Source of the DNA: Fragum whitleyi
Taxonomy: Eukaryota > Mollusca > Bivalvia > Cardiida > Cardiidae
DNA length: 64,000 bases
Assembly (NCBI GenBank): GCA_948146395.1
Contig: OX411556.1
Span: 30,083,056 to 30,147,055, forward strand
Direction: 5' to 3'
Position numbers and translations under genes: made by a program. The notes below the pieces were generated by a model, which was not told the origin of the DNA, did not search any database, and worked only from the letters and a program-made list of their open reading frames with translations. Of the stretch, positions 10,499 through 23,300 are shown piece after piece; position 1 is the first letter of the stretch; every line of letters starts with the position of its first letter.

Positions 10499-13360
10499 TT
10501 AACATCTTTTACAAAAATTTTCAAAATAGAATAATTTTAATTTCTTTTTGAATGTATTTATGCTATTTTCGTTTCTGATTTCAATGGGAATCTCATTCCA
10601 AACATTTACTATGTAAAAGCTAAAACTATCCTTATACACATTTGTTCGTGGTAATTTCGAGACAAATAGGTCATTCTTTGTCTCTGATCGCAATGTATAG
10701 TTTTCATTTCTAGAAATGTGGATGATATCGGACATGTAATCCGGTGCTTCATTCTTGATTGTCTTAAAAGTTAAAACAGCTGCGTGATAATTACATCTTT
10801 CTGTAAAGGGTAACCATTCTAATTCCTTAAATAATTCATTTGCTTGTGTTTGTCTTGGTTTACCGAGTATAAGCCGAGCTATTCTTCTCTGAAGTGTACA
10901 TATCTTATTTACATACGTTTTGTTATTCTTACCCCATACAACACAGCAATAATCAAAAATGGGTAATACATATGAATTGTAAAAAAGCAATTTCATTTCC
11001 TTTGATAGATAATACGAAATATTTTTGAAAAGGGCGATTTTATTCTTCAGTCCTTTACATACATAATCAATTTGTGGTCGCCAATTTAAGTGATTATCTA
11101 TAAAGACCCCTAAGACTTTTTGTGACTTTACATTTTCCAATTCATGACCGTTAATAGTTAATTTAATTTGACTGTCTTGCAATAATTTATGTTTGGGTCC
11201 AATCAACATGCATTTTGTTTTTAAAGGGTGTAGAGACATGTTGTTAATTTGACACCATTCCTGCACGCGAATTAGGCTCGATTGCAGTTTAGATTGTATA
11301 GATACGATTTCAAAATCGGACTTGTACATAGTAGAATCATCTGCATATAGATCTATTTCAACTTCTGATTTGGTTAAAGTGATATCATTGATGTAAATTA
11401 GAAAGAGAAGTGGACCTAGAATCGATCCTTGGGGTACTCCAGATGTTATTTCAAGTAAAGACGATTTTAAGTGTCCTATCTGTATTAATTGTTTTCTGTT
11501 AGTCAAATATGATTTGAAAAGGGTACACGTATTCTCAGTAAAGTGGTATAATTTCAGTTTATGTATCAGGATTTCATGATCAACAAGATCAAACGCCTTT
11601 CTTAGGTCTAGGAAAACTGTCCCTACATATTTACCGTCATCTACATCTGAAAGCCACGCGTCTATCATTTTAATTAACGCCGATGTACACGAATAGTGTT
11701 TTCTAAAACCAGATTGAGATTTGTTTAAAACGTTTGTTCTTTTAAAGAAACATTGAAGCTGTGTAGCGATGTGCATTTCGAATATCTTTGAAATAGTGGA
11801 AAGAATCGAAATGGGTCTATAATTATTGGGATCGTCTTTGTCACCCGTTTTGAAAATAGGTATTACGCGTGCTACTTTCATTTGATCAGGATATATTCCT
11901 GAAGAAATACTATTATTGATAATCGAAGCTATAGCCGGAGTAATAATATCACCACATTGTTTCAAAATTTTTGGACCCAAGCCATCCAGACCCGTCGCTT
12001 TAGTTGAATCAAGTTTTCTTATGGTTTGATGCACTTCAAATGCTGAAATAAATTCAATAGTGAAAGTTTCATTACCTAACTTTTGATCAAGTATTTCTTT
12101 GAGAAAATTAAAATTTTCACTGGAGAATCTCGTCTTGTTCACAATATCCGATATGCAAACAAAATGTCTATTTAATTCATTAACTATATTAAGACTTCCT
12201 TCAATGATAGAATCTGATGTGATGATTTTCTTAGGCATTATAAGTTCTTTTGAGTTGTTTACATATGCAATTTCTTTAAGTTTTTTCCGAATTATTTTGG
12301 GACTTTCCTTATTTTCTATAGCCTTATTGAAATAGTTTTTCTTATTATGCTTAATCATATAAGTAACCTTATTACGTAAAATTTTGTATCTATCAAAAGC
12401 TCTCTGTTTAAGAGCCATATCCCTTTTGTACATCATTTCTTTTACTTCCCTATTAAACCAAGCAGGCTGGTGTGAGCGCTTGACTCTTTTTTGCTTCAAG
12501 GGTGCATGAATTGATAAAACTGAGTTTACTATGGCATATAATTTACTAATAGCATCGTTAGGGTTGATTATCATTTCTACACATTCAATGCCTGAATAGG
12601 ATAAATCGAATATAAATTTGTCTATATCAAAATTTTCATAGCACCTATATTCAATCGTTTCGTGATTTTGACTGCTTCTTAAATCATCTGAATCCATATT
12701 CCTTTTCCTCGTGAAACAAACTGGAAAGTGATCGCTTATAGACAATGTTGAAACATAGACATCGCACGTGTTACGTACAGAGTTTGTATATATATGATCA
12801 ATTATGCTTGAACTTTTTTTAGTCACCCTTGTGGAACTTTTTACTAGCTGTTGTATATCATAATTAGAAACAAAATTTTCCCATTTGGTATTTTCGAATT
12901 TGTCTATACCATCATTCCTATAATATCTTATATTGAAATCACCTAAAACGTGAAACTCTTTATTTAGTAAATCAACTTGGTCTATCTGCTTTTGGTAAAT
13001 ATCTATCCACGACTGCACAGATGAAGGCGATCTGTAAACAAAGTCGAGAAGAAATGACGATTTATCAGAATGGTTAATTTCAATCCAGATGGACTCAATT
13101 TCGGTTGATTCAAGATCAAATCGCCTTTTATAGTGCATTTTTTCTGAAATATACACTATAATACCACCGCCTAATTTTCTTTTTCTGTCTTGTCGCTCAA
13201 AAGTATAGTTCGGTATTTTCAAACAGTTGCTATCAATATTTTCATGTAAGAATGTTTCACACATTCCCAAAATATCAGGCGATTGAATAGATTTTAAATG
13301 AAACTTTATCTCTTCTAATTTTGGAAGAAGATGGTTAATGTTACAATGTACTCTCTTCAT
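10499..13360 (-). CDS. LINE ORF: endonuclease/reverse transcriptase, CR1-like, intact
   Basis: One uninterrupted 953-codon ORF. Residues ~1-215 are an apurinic-type endonuclease: GMCETFL at 32-38, GDFN at 140-143 and SDHFP at 209-213. Residues ~490-760 are reverse transcriptase: PIFKTGDKDDPNNYRPIS near 501, FLDLRKAFD at 583-591, SGVPQGSILGPLLF near 640 and the catalytic YADD at 672-675. A thumb and C-terminal region follows (YCCVVWGK, then VWNEIPIEIR). This is the protein that nicks target DNA and copies LINE RNA onto it. The ORF starts directly in the endonuclease domain, so the original N-terminus or an ORF1 upstream may be missing. All catalytic motifs are present. The family call (CR1/Jockey-like clade) is from motif style only. 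Confidence 0.93.
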   Translation of the reverse strand: MKRVHCNINHLLPKLEEIKFHLKSIQSPDILGMCETFLHENIDSNCLKIPNYTFERQDRKRKLGGGIIVYISEKMHYKRRFDLESTEIESIWIEINHSDKSSFLLDFVYRSPSSVQSWIDIYQKQIDQVDLLNKEFHVLGDFNIRYYRNDGIDKFENTKWENFVSNYDIQQLVKSSTRVTKKSSSIIDHIYTNSVRNTCDVYVSTLSISDHFPVCFTRKRNMDSDDLRSSQNHETIEYRCYENFDIDKFIFDLSYSGIECVEMIINPNDAISKLYAIVNSVLSIHAPLKQKRVKRSHQPAWFNREVKEMMYKRDMALKQRAFDRYKILRNKVTYMIKHNKKNYFNKAIENKESPKIIRKKLKEIAYVNNSKELIMPKKIITSDSIIEGSLNIVNELNRHFVCISDIVNKTRFSSENFNFLKEILDQKLGNETFTIEFISAFEVHQTIRKLDSTKATGLDGLGPKILKQCGDIITPAIASIINNSISSGIYPDQMKVARVIPIFKTGDKDDPNNYRPISILSTISKIFEMHIATQLQCFFKRTNVLNKSQSGFRKHYSCTSALIKMIDAWLSDVDDGKYVGTVFLDLRKAFDLVDHEILIHKLKLYHFTENTCTLFKSYLTNRKQLIQIGHLKSSLLEITSGVPQGSILGPLLFLIYINDITLTKSEVEIDLYADDSTMYKSDFEIVSIQSKLQSSLIRVQEWCQINNMSLHPLKTKCMLIGPKHKLLQDSQIKLTINGHELENVKSQKVLGVFIDNHLNWRPQIDYVCKGLKNKIALFKNISYYLSKEMKLLFYNSYVLPIFDYCCVVWGKNNKTYVNKICTLQRRIARLILGKPRQTQANELFKELEWLPFTERCNYHAAVLTFKTIKNEAPDYMSDIIHISRNENYTLRSETKNDLFVSKLPRTNVYKDSFSFYIVNVWNEIPIEIRNENSINTFKKKLKLFYFENFCKRC

Positions 13361-13372
13361 CTTTAATAGAAC

Positions 13373-13460
13373 AAAGATTGTCGCCGCTCCTGGGAATCGA
13401 ACTTTTAACCGCTTTTGATCAAGAGATAGACGCTCTACCCTTCACAGCGAATACCCACAT
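13373..13460 (-). other. tRNA-like (Pol III box) sequence next to the LINE 5' end
   Basis: On the - strand GGGTAGAGCGTCT resembles the end of an A box and AGTTCGATTCCC is a good B box, about 40 nt apart, followed by AGGAGCGGCGACA. The acceptor stem does not pair well, so this is a degenerate tRNA-derived element (SINE head or tRNA relic) rather than a working tRNA gene. Confidence 0.4.
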
Positions 13461-15418
13461 TGTTTTTGAATATTAACCTTCAAAGCTCAATCTTACTTCG
13501 CCAATGGTACACTGGATGTTTGATCTTTTTATTTGTAAACAATTTCCATTTCAATAAATTAATTTCAATTATGAAATATACAAGCGTAATTTGAATATGT
13601 ACATGAATTAACGTTTTTTGTGACATATTCAATATATTACATTAACGGTCTTTCGTGGTCACATACAAACTAAAAAGTATTTTTTCTTTATGTGAATGGT
13701 TAAGTTTTAACATTGATATGTAATATTTGGCATTTTAGAGATAGTTTACCACTGTCATATGATAAAAATCGAATGATCAACCAATTTTATAGAGGCCAAT
13801 AGAATCACGGGTCGAGTGCATTTACCACTAGGCAACCGAGGCAGTACTGATTACTCGATACCCAACATTACAAAGAGTCATGCAAAAATAGCATACTAGG
13901 GAAATAACGTAACGTTTTGAAACAAAATTACAAATATATTTAAGAAGTAGAAAACAAAATACCACCGTTTCGACTTTAAAACACAGGATCCCTAAAGGCG
14001 CATGAGCTTAAGATATCTAAAATATTTAATATGAAACAAATTCTTTATTTGCTATTAAAAGCGCCCACCATGAGCAGAAAATTTTACAATAAATCAACTT
14101 TAACAAAACATGGAACAACCGATAACACCTAATACATGTTGCCGTTGGCTCACAGATACCTACACAACAATGGGGCCATTTGATAAAGAGATGGATTAAA
14201 AAATACAGTAAAATCAAATAGGTTAAAAGAAAGATCAAAGTACGAAAATACGTCTTGAAAAGATTCAAAAGAATGCAAGAACGGTAAAGTGGTAAGATAA
14301 ATATGAGAAATAGTTTTGTCATGTCATATATTGGCAGGATTTTATGACTGTTGAGTAGAGTAGATAGCCAGATCAATTCAGTTCTTAGTTACGATTAACT
14401 AAGTGACGATGATTTTTCGGGTCAAATATATGAATATTTTTTTTTTTATGTTTGTTGACTAGCGGTAACAAGCAGGCCATTTTAGCTACAACTAAATATG
14501 TCAATTGCATTGTTCGGGCCAAATATATGCTACTTTTCACATTGATTTACCAGCGTTAGGATGCGGGTTACTAAAGCGCTTGTGTTATCATGATAGTTCA
14601 AAATAGCAACACTGTTAGAACAAAATAATGATAATGAATAAATAAAATAAAATGTGTGTGTGTGTGCATGTGTGAGCGCATGTGTGTCTTAAACCAAAGT
14701 ACTAAAAGCATAGTGAAGTCGCGAAGGTCATATTATTAGTCATCCTTTCTAAAACTTACTGGTGAAATGTTCATTTGTCCCATGCATTTATATGGATGTG
14801 GTAGGAATGTGGCCCTTGTTTCCAATTTAAAATCTTTAAAACATCTCCTGTCCCTTCGCGACTGGCTTATTTTTACCTTGTTTTCAATAATGTTTCTTAA
14901 TTTGCTTGTATCAAAATTCATTCTCTTGATTTCGATTGGTCCATTACTTGACGGGGTGGACCGTTTTTTTCCCTTTGAAAGCCGTTGTTATTACTTCTCA
15001 GTCACCATCAACCAGGTGAGCGACCAAGGGCCATTCTGATCCTCTTGTTCGAATTTAAAAGTGGTCGATATAGAAAGAGGTGGCAGAGAAAAATATTGAG
15101 TCATTACAAAAGTTGTTATTAGTATGGTAGAAAATATGCTTGGAAACGGAGAATTTGATTGTTACACGGGAATGTGCGGACCGGGCAGAAAACCCCCACC
15201 CCACACATAAGAAAACAACCTGCTTGATAAAGAGATTATGAAAATATTTGTTCATGAATGCAAGAAAATATTAGTTTTTAGTTACAGATATTTCATCAAT
15301 ATAGTTTAAGTGAATCTAAACAGGTATAAGGGAGACAAACCCGTCATATCGACGTAGAAATGTACTATTTCGATTTACCTCCCTTGTGGTTATATCGCGA
15401 GGATGGTTGCCGACCCGA
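13461..15418. other. Unassigned stretch with a TG microsatellite
   Basis: TG repeat near 14653-14690. Frames at 14026-14376 (-) and 14767-15039 (+) are hydrophobic AT-rich translations without a known domain. Confidence 0.4.
13801..13852 (-). other. Truncated tRNA-like sequence
   Basis: On the - strand GCCTCGGTTGCCTAGTGGTA and the following bases resemble the 5' half of a tRNA (acceptor, D arm with A box, start of anticodon arm). No T arm follows. Probably a truncated tRNA-derived SINE head. Confidence 0.3.
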
Positions 15419-15701
15419 CCATAGGCATTTGGATTCAAGATTTTATAAGAACTTACACATATCACTATTATAAATATATACAAGGTAGTGCAGTCGCCAT
15501 TTTCTAAGGGAAAGGATGTTTTCACAAGCAATTTGGTACTCGATTCTCAGGAGTATATGTACGTCATGTGACGGAAGCGAAAGATTTTTGTAAAAAGACC
15601 CGTTCTCTTAAACATGGAGGCTGCACTACCTTGTGTATTATTTATTATAGACTAGTGATATTGGTAAATTGTTTTTAAATCCCGCATCCAAGTGCCTATG
15701 G
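15419..15701. repeat. Foldback with ~95-bp arms
   Basis: CCATAGGCATTTGGATTC and ACAAGGTAGTGCAG pair with CTGCACTACCTTGTG and AAGTGCCTATGG. A ~100-bp spacer lies between the arms. Confidence 0.75.
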
Positions 15702-16187
15702 ACCCGTCCATATATCCATCCTGTACGGGCAATGCCCTTGGTATACCTTGTCTACATTAAAATGAAAGAATTCTTCATGTAAACGATCGTCGTTTTTCTT
15801 AAAACATGAGGGACAACATATATCCACATTTTGAGTGAGTGACTATATGCGCTAGATCTTGAAAGAGCAGATAAGAAAATCCTTAATTTACGAAGAAAAT
15901 GTTTTTGGAATTATCTCGGACTGAAATTTTATGTAAATGGGGGAGAGGTGAAATGAAATTAATGGTAGGTAATACAATATCGCCTTTTTTCGTAAAACCG
16001 CGATTATTCATCACAATCTTGGAAAATCTACGCATTTTTCCATATTTGTGTGCCTTCACTGTTCAATAAACGCCTTGAAATACACACCAGGCAATAAAAT
16101 CGTGTAATTATTTGATTGATCTGTTTTAGGAGCACATTTATTATATATTTTGTTGCAGTATTGTGATCGTTAAGTATAAGTGTTACA

Positions 16188-16424
16188 AATTTCGACATGT
16201 GGGAGGGAGCTAACCCATGAATGGTTTTGTAAACTGTTTGAATCGTGAAATATTTACGTCTGTTTTCAAACGTTACTCATTTCAAAGAAAAGAAGTTTTC
16301 CTCAGAATTTCGACATATAGGTGGGAGCTAACCCATGAATGGTTTTGTAAACTGTTTGAATCGTGAAATATTTACGTCTGTTTTCAAACGTTACTCATTT
16401 CAAAGAAAAGAAATTTTCCACAGA
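16188..16424. repeat. 118-bp direct tandem duplication
   Basis: Two copies start AATTTCGACAT at 16188 and 16306, nearly identical through AAACGTTACTCATTTCAAAG. They lie inside a decayed LINE. Confidence 0.9.
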
Positions 16425-16700
16425 ATTAGGCTGTTTAGGTTGGCAGAGAATAATTCGTGCAGCTCTTTGTTGAATCGAATTAACTCTTTTTGAATAGGTG
16501 AGGATTTACAATGGCTCCAAAGAATACACCTATAGTCAAAATACGGAGTAATTTAAGAATTTTAAAATATTTTTTTTATGTCGATTGTGAGAAAGTTACA
16601 TATTCTTTTAAGTAAGTATAACTGTGATGTTAATTTCCTACATAATCGATCATCATGAACTTCCAAGCCGAACGATTCACGATGTTTTTTTACCTGTAAA
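16190..16700 (-). pseudogene. Decayed LINE reverse-transcriptase C-terminal fragment
   Basis: On the - strand, with frame changes, phrases typical of the LINE RT end are readable: YFDYRCILWSHC, then QKELIRFNK, then ENRRKYFTIQTVYKTIHG. Upstream, RLCRKLTSQLYLLKRI resembles the thumb region. Stops and shifts break it and a 118-bp tandem duplication interrupts it. It is not related at close range to either complete LINE in the window. Confidence 0.55.
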
Positions 16701-17279
16701 AGGTCATTTTCATAATGCATTTCCTAAATTCTTTAATTCTTCTTCATCTTCTCTTTTTTAGTCTGCACTCGATCATTCAGGGGGCTATTATCATCTGATT
16801 TCTCACAGACACTTCTCACAAATCTTTACTTGTTTTTGCTTGCAATTAATTAATTAAGTAATGATACATTGTATACCTCCCCATAATCTAGTCAATTCAA
16901 ACAATTCACTGTAAGGGAATACAAAAGGGATTTGGGTTGAGGAACGAAGGGGGTCAGCTACAGGCAATTGTTTTAACGAACATACAGTCTGATATAAGCT
17001 TCCACTGACTGCTTTCTACTTAAATATTAAAACTTGAGTTATTCTGGTTGAAATGGTTCAATATTGGCATTTTGTTTTGAAAAAATACTGTCGGCTTTTT
17101 TTGCATAAATTATTTGGAAAAGCTCGTGGACCAAAACAAACAAGAGGGACATTGGCTCTTTAGGCATTTTAAGGGCACTCGACCACATTTAAATTTGCAT
17201 AGGGGTAAAATAAAAGGCTTCATGATTTAGCGCGCCATATTGTACTCCTCGAGTTTATATTCACAGTCTATTTCGCTGG

Positions 17280-17358
17280 GAACTTTCCATGAGTGAAAAA
17301 CACTGTATACGTTTTACCTTTTACTGGAGATAAATTTATATTTATTTGGGATATAGCC
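17280..17358 (+). promoter_or_regulatory. Probable 5' leader of CRAL-TRIO copy 1
   Basis: The stretch before the ATG shares phrases with the stretch before copy 2 (38125-38193), such as TTTTACC, ACTGGA/CCTGGA and GATAAATTT/AATAATTT. That suggests a retained 5'UTR or proximal promoter. I cannot place a TATA box or transcription start with confidence. Confidence 0.3.
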
Positions 17359-20300
17359 ATGGCTGCTGAAGACGGTAAGAACAAAAGTTATTGTGACGCA
17401 TTGTGAGAAAATTGGGTTGTAAACCCACACAGTTATGAGAGAATACATTATGCAGCTTGCTTAGCTCAATTGGGAGAGCACTCTCCCCGAAATTGAGAGG
17501 TCCTTGGTTCGTATCCCACGCTTGCTGCATTTTTCATTTTCATGTTACGTTTGGCGAACACCGATGGTCCGTGACTTCGTTGTATATATATACATTTCTA
17601 TAAAAAATATGTCATATAAACATATATTTATCATTTGAATTTCATGGAGACTATTAAGCCACGAATGAAAATAAACACATTTTGGAGAAAACATATAACT
17701 TTTGTTAATCACAAAATGAAAGTTTTATGGAAAAAATGCAAAAATAAATCGAAATGCGAATGTGATAGGATTAAGTGATGTGGAAATAACAGCTACACTT
17801 GTACATATTTTTATTATCTAAATTAGGCTTTTTAACTTGCTCGAGGGTTATTTACGATGTAATCACTCATCATTGTATTCTACGGTCTTATTCGCCTGGC
17901 AGGGCGAGGCTTTGCCGTGAAGTAATTAGGCGACTTCAGGGGAAGTAAAATTCGTGTTTTTGGCGCTCGATGCCAAAAACAAATAAAAGAAATAAAGACA
18001 ATAATGAATAATCGAAATCAAATATTGTAAAGAAATTCGGTTGGTCTAAATAACATCACGTGGGGGGATTATTGTACTTTATTTTCGTATCAAATGCATT
18101 AAGCATATTGGGAAAAAATCCTTCCCAATTCTAAAAAAACCCTATCGCTATTTGACGAATTAAAAATCGAAATTTTTGTAAGAATGTTTTCGTTCCTAGC
18201 ATGCAGTTCTGATTTTTTTTATCATAAATACCTCCAAGTATATCAAATTGTCGATCTTCTGTACCATTTTAAAAATTTCATGCTTTCAAACGTTGACAGC
18301 GAGATAACGATACACACAGAATAAGGCGATCTAAAAGAAGGTTGTTACATAAATAATATGAGCAAAAGGTAGATTCGAACTATTATCATTTAGTCGAGCA
18401 GTTTAATTGTTTCTTATACCGAACACATTGCATTCATTAGGAGCGAGTGTCTATTTGATTGTGTTTTTTAAGTATAAACTGCAATTGCCATTAGACACAG
18501 CTTTAAGTTCACGCCCGAGGGATTAATCTGCCATGTCCTATGACAATTACAGTTTATGCTCCAATAAAAGCAATCAAATTGGGTTCATATCGGACTCGGT
18601 TTCGACCCGAGTTAACCGGGTTTCCATCAGAACGATCTCGGTTTCGACACTAGTGATGTCATTTTAACCTTTCAACCTCGACGCTTCTGATCCTGGGTCA
18701 GGCCGGTGTTACTTTGGTTCCAAAATGGCGTCGGAAATAGTGCACAACAATTCGATTTTTAAAATAAAAACAAATGTTCTCTTTTACTTTAAACGACAAA
18801 TATTTTTTTCTTATTTCATATAGTATTTTGCACGAGTTTATCACATTTCTCAATGGGATAACGATATTTCATGGTTAATTAATTATTGTAGCGGTAAATG
18901 TGAAGTTTGTTTACTACCACCAGTGGGTAACTCCGTTCACATGAATGCCCTTTCTGCGCATGCATATTATAGTCAATTTTAGATTATTACATCATCTCAC
19001 GCGACTCCCGGGCTGCCATTTGAATTTCCCCAAAGATACTTACCCCCACCATGAAGAAGAAGATAACTGCAATTGCCATGAGACATAGCTTAAAATTTAC
19101 ACCCGAGGGATTAATCTGCCTAATCCTAAGACAATTACAGTTTATGCTCCAATAAACGCAATCAAAAAGATACTTACCCCCAAATGAAGAAGAAGATAAT
19201 AACTTTAAAGTTCAGGGTGGTATGTCATAGGAGATAACTTCCAAAAAATAATTCAACCGATAAATCTGTAAAAAATTATGCTGTTTCGGTATCATCAAAA
19301 TATCTCGTAAAACTTTAATCGGCGTCATCAGTAAGTTTATGGAGGCTTTAAAGTACTATTCGTAGCGCGTTAACTGCGTGATACGGATGGACCTTCAGTT
19401 ACGAAAATCGCGAAAATGACGCTTGTCTCACTCAAAAACTTTTTGAATGTGTAGAAAATATATTGTTAACATGAAGAATTCTTGTTAACGTTATCTTTTT
19501 CCGGTATGCTTTCTATCTACTGTTCATTTATCAATTCACATTCAAATTAAATCTAGCACAGAACAGACTTATACCCCCTCCCCCTAAGGCGCTTTGTCCC
19601 AGTATCGAAGGTTTTTTACACAAAGTCACCTTAACATTTGACCTTGGACTAGCCCAAGAGCAATAGAGCTCGTCCTTGGGTTAAGGGCAACAAAATTACG
19701 AAGGTCACTTCGTCATTAAGTTTGAGTGCGTAAACGATGTCTACGGGCGGTGTATACAATGTTTATGCGCTTATGATATTTAAGCACTGCGATATCGTAA
19801 TCAAGGACAAATATACGAAGTCATTATCTTCCACTAGCAATCTAGAAGGAGGAAGATATCAATGGAGAAAACACGGGGCATGCCGATTTCATTTACATGT
19901 ATATGGAATGGACGACCTGCCTTAAATAACATATTGGTGAAGGGGATCTGCATCGATATGCCCTAAGGCCGGTTTTGCAGATGGAAGTGAAAACCTGATT
20001 ATGACATCATTTGAACCACTTTGCTTGATTAATACCAGTACGTGTGTACTCTATCAAAAATGACACCAGGGCTAGGAATAATAAATGTGTTTTCATTCTC
20101 AACTGACAATCAACTCAAGCTTGAGAATAAAGCTATAATAATGTCATTATACTATACAAATGAATGTATGAACATAAATTTTAAAGGTTAAAAAATGTTA
20201 AAATACAACCTTTTTGTATTCTTATACATTTAGTTTAAATCCTTGGTAAGAGAAAAATATCAGTTAAGTAAGAAAACAATTTTCAAATCTCGGACCAATA

Positions 20301-23300
20301 TTCACATTTTATTAGAATGATACTGTTTTACTTGATACGCAGATTTTGACAGAAATCAAAGCAGTACAGCACTGAATAGCTTATCTTGTCGAACCAAGGG
20401 TTACAAACGTTAGACTTATCCTATAATAATAGCACTACATGGTGAAACTGCAAAACGTTTAAGAAAGGTTTCCCCGTGTTACACATAATTTAAAGATACC
20501 AATATTGAATTATTTTTGGCTTCAAAAAAGGAATATAAAAACAGGAGTTGAAAAATAAGACTAGACTTCTAAGGAAAATGCACAGGCTGATCTTTAGTCA
20601 GGATTCCTGCTATTACAAACAGGAATGTTTCTGATATTGTTTCTTCTTAAATTGAAGACCGATGGTATTTACACCAAACTAAATCTCACATTTATTATAC
20701 TCAAAGTTTAAGACTAAATATCTGCTGTTCGCATATTTAGGCCTTGGTATTTATAAACCGAATTCTTTGAAATCACCAATATTCCCTTATTCTCCCCAAA
20801 TGAAAAGTAAACATGTACAAAATGAAGTCACGTGTCACACTACTACAGTAATATGAAAGTGGGTCCGAGAAAGTTGGCAACTTAAATGGACAGATTGGTA
20901 AAATTGAAATGTATTTATTGGCATTTATATCGGAGTGGTGGTAAATATCGATGTTTGTCAGGTCAGCCTTGACCAATGAAAATGATGGAATTTTCTTTGC
21001 ACTATAATATAATAAATTGAATTGTACGAAATGTAAGGCACAGGCGCATTTGTTACAAATATATCTACGGCCACTCCGAAGTAAATGCCAATAAATTCGG
21101 TTTATGATTACCAAGGCCTAAGTAGGCGAAAGACTTATATTTAGTCTTAAACTTTGAGTAGAATAAATTCGTAATACGGTTTATTGCCTGGGTATATGAA
21201 GATTTATTGCCGACAGAAATATTGATGTCAACCCCCGCAGGTCTACGGCCTCGCAGGTCATAACTTTACAGTGACTTCACGAAGAGGGATTTAAGACCTT
21301 AATTATCTACAGGGCGCATAGCAAAGACTCTGGTCGGACTGTGCGGATGCACGCATTGGACAGACGCTTTCCTTTGGGTATATGTGGAATTGTTTGAAAT
21401 GCCTCGCACAGGCTGATCTGATACTGAACCAATTTCTGTGAGATGTTTTATTTATAGCTAATTAATAACGCTGCCTCAGACACTTTATGTCTTTAGTCAC
21501 AAACACATTTACACAATGATAGAGTTTGCACCGCTTCTACTTTAAAGGAGACGCCTGTTTCATCTCAACACTAGACGAAAAGAGTAAAGCCAAAGCTAAA
21601 ACTGAGTTACATGAACTCAACGATAAAGACCGAGTACTGGCAGTACAAACATTGAGAAAATGGATCCTTGACCAGGATTGGCTGATATCAAGAACAGGTA
21701 ATTTTGAAGAAAAAATTGCTTCGAAATAGTTAAAAATGATAAATATTTATACCCAAACGATCAATTGATAATAAACTATTAACTATTGGCTATGTTGATT
21801 TTTTAACTGTGTCTAAATTGACCGGGAAGACACAAAATTAGAAAAAAAAAGAGATTTTATGAAAGGGAGGTATGAATAATCGCCTATTTCGTCCAATTGG
21901 ACGCACTTATCGTTTAAGTTTACCTCGTTTGAAAATCCTTCAAAACTAGCTCCACACACTCATTCAGTTTCATACCAAAATCATTTCAAAATCATTCAAT
22001 TTGTTTATTAAACGACTGTAATAGTTCTTTTTCTCTTTGTCGAAAGATTTCGAGTTTCTGCTACGATTTCTCCGCACAAGAAAGTTCAGTCAGCTTGGAG
22101 CAAGACAGACGATAGAAAACTATTGGACATGTAGAACTAAACTTCCCAGTATATACAGAGACTTAGACCCTGCTGATTCAATCATTCAGGAAATAATTAG
22201 GGCTGGGTAAGTTAGAAATAGAGGGTAATATTTTCTTGAAACAACCAGTTAATTGAAATTTATCATATTCTTCCAAAACGAGTGCTAAACACGTGGCATC
22301 ATGATGTCACTTTTCAGACGGCTGTATTTAAATGTATACAATTCATATCTGTCAAATCACCATACCTAAACAAAAGTTTTCCCCCCATGTGGGTATGTGT
22401 TAAACCAACCGCATTGCTTTTGGAATGATCAAAAATTGGTGAGAAGTAGCACTATGTGACGTTTGGAATTTTTCTTTGTATGTGTTTGTGGGACAAATTT
22501 CAACAATGATTAATATTTTTGTTTCATTCTTTATTTAGATATTTACAGTGTGATATGATAGAATAATGCAATACAAAAAATGCTTTCGGACGAACGTGTG
22601 TGAGGTCACGAAAGAGAAGTTCAGCTTGTCAACAATAAGAATAAATGAATTACAAAAAGATTTCGCTTTTTTAAAGAATTGTTTGTTAAGACATCCAGAA
22701 AGACAATACCTCGAACTGTTACACTATCAACCACGATTTATTGACCCACATACACAATCCTATGCTTTCGGTATTAATTTTTGCTACAGCTGGGTGTACG
22801 GTCATAAGAAGTTGGACCCAGATGGAATCCGGTATCTCTTTTGTCAACCGGGTAAGCTTCCGAAATAATACTAGTATATTATTCATGGTTTTGGCTCAAT
22901 TATTGACTTGATATCGTAGGCCACAAGCAATTTGTCGATACATATGACGAAGGACATGGCCTCGGCAAATTCATTTTCAATGAAACTTTTGATCAATTAA
23001 ACTTTTGTTGATACACGTTTGATGTGACATTAAACACAGAGAAATGAATCTATGCGTAACAATTCAACAATTTCACGTATGCCAAAGCAAAACCTCTTGC
23101 TAGCATGTGCATCCGCACAATCTATTCAGTCTTCCGTCATGCACGATGTGGTAAGACAATGTCTTAACTTCTCTTCATCTCTTAAGCGAATTTTGTCTCG
23201 TATTTTGTGTGGTTGCCTAGCTTGCTCAACGTTTTGTGCAACGAATATGTGAAATTGTAGGAAATGTCATGAACTAGTTCAAGTTATCAAGAACATTTCC

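Larger units (their letters stand above)
10005..13372 (-). mobile_element. Non-LTR retrotransposon (LINE), 5'-truncated or compact
   Basis: The element runs right to left. Its 3' end is the simple tail (ATT)n, seen as AAT repeats at 10005-10027, directly after an AATAAA-like signal on the - strand. Between the tail and the ORF stop lie a CT microsatellite (10141-10320) and a run of about 30 A (10399-10429), which may be internal expansions of the 3' UTR. I could not find a target-site duplication, so the 5' boundary near 13372 is approximate. Confidence 0.75.

Noticed and set aside
12099..12335. Frame antisense to the LINE ORF
   Set aside because: Shadow of the strong - strand LINE frame.
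17452..17529. Functional tRNA gene
   Set aside because: A and B boxes are good, but acceptor and T stems have several mismatches and the anticodon loop is too long.
22566..22868. 100-codon frame starting before exon 4 of CRAL-TRIO copy 1
   Set aside because: Only its end (from 22790, after a good acceptor) matches the paralog. The upstream part is intron.
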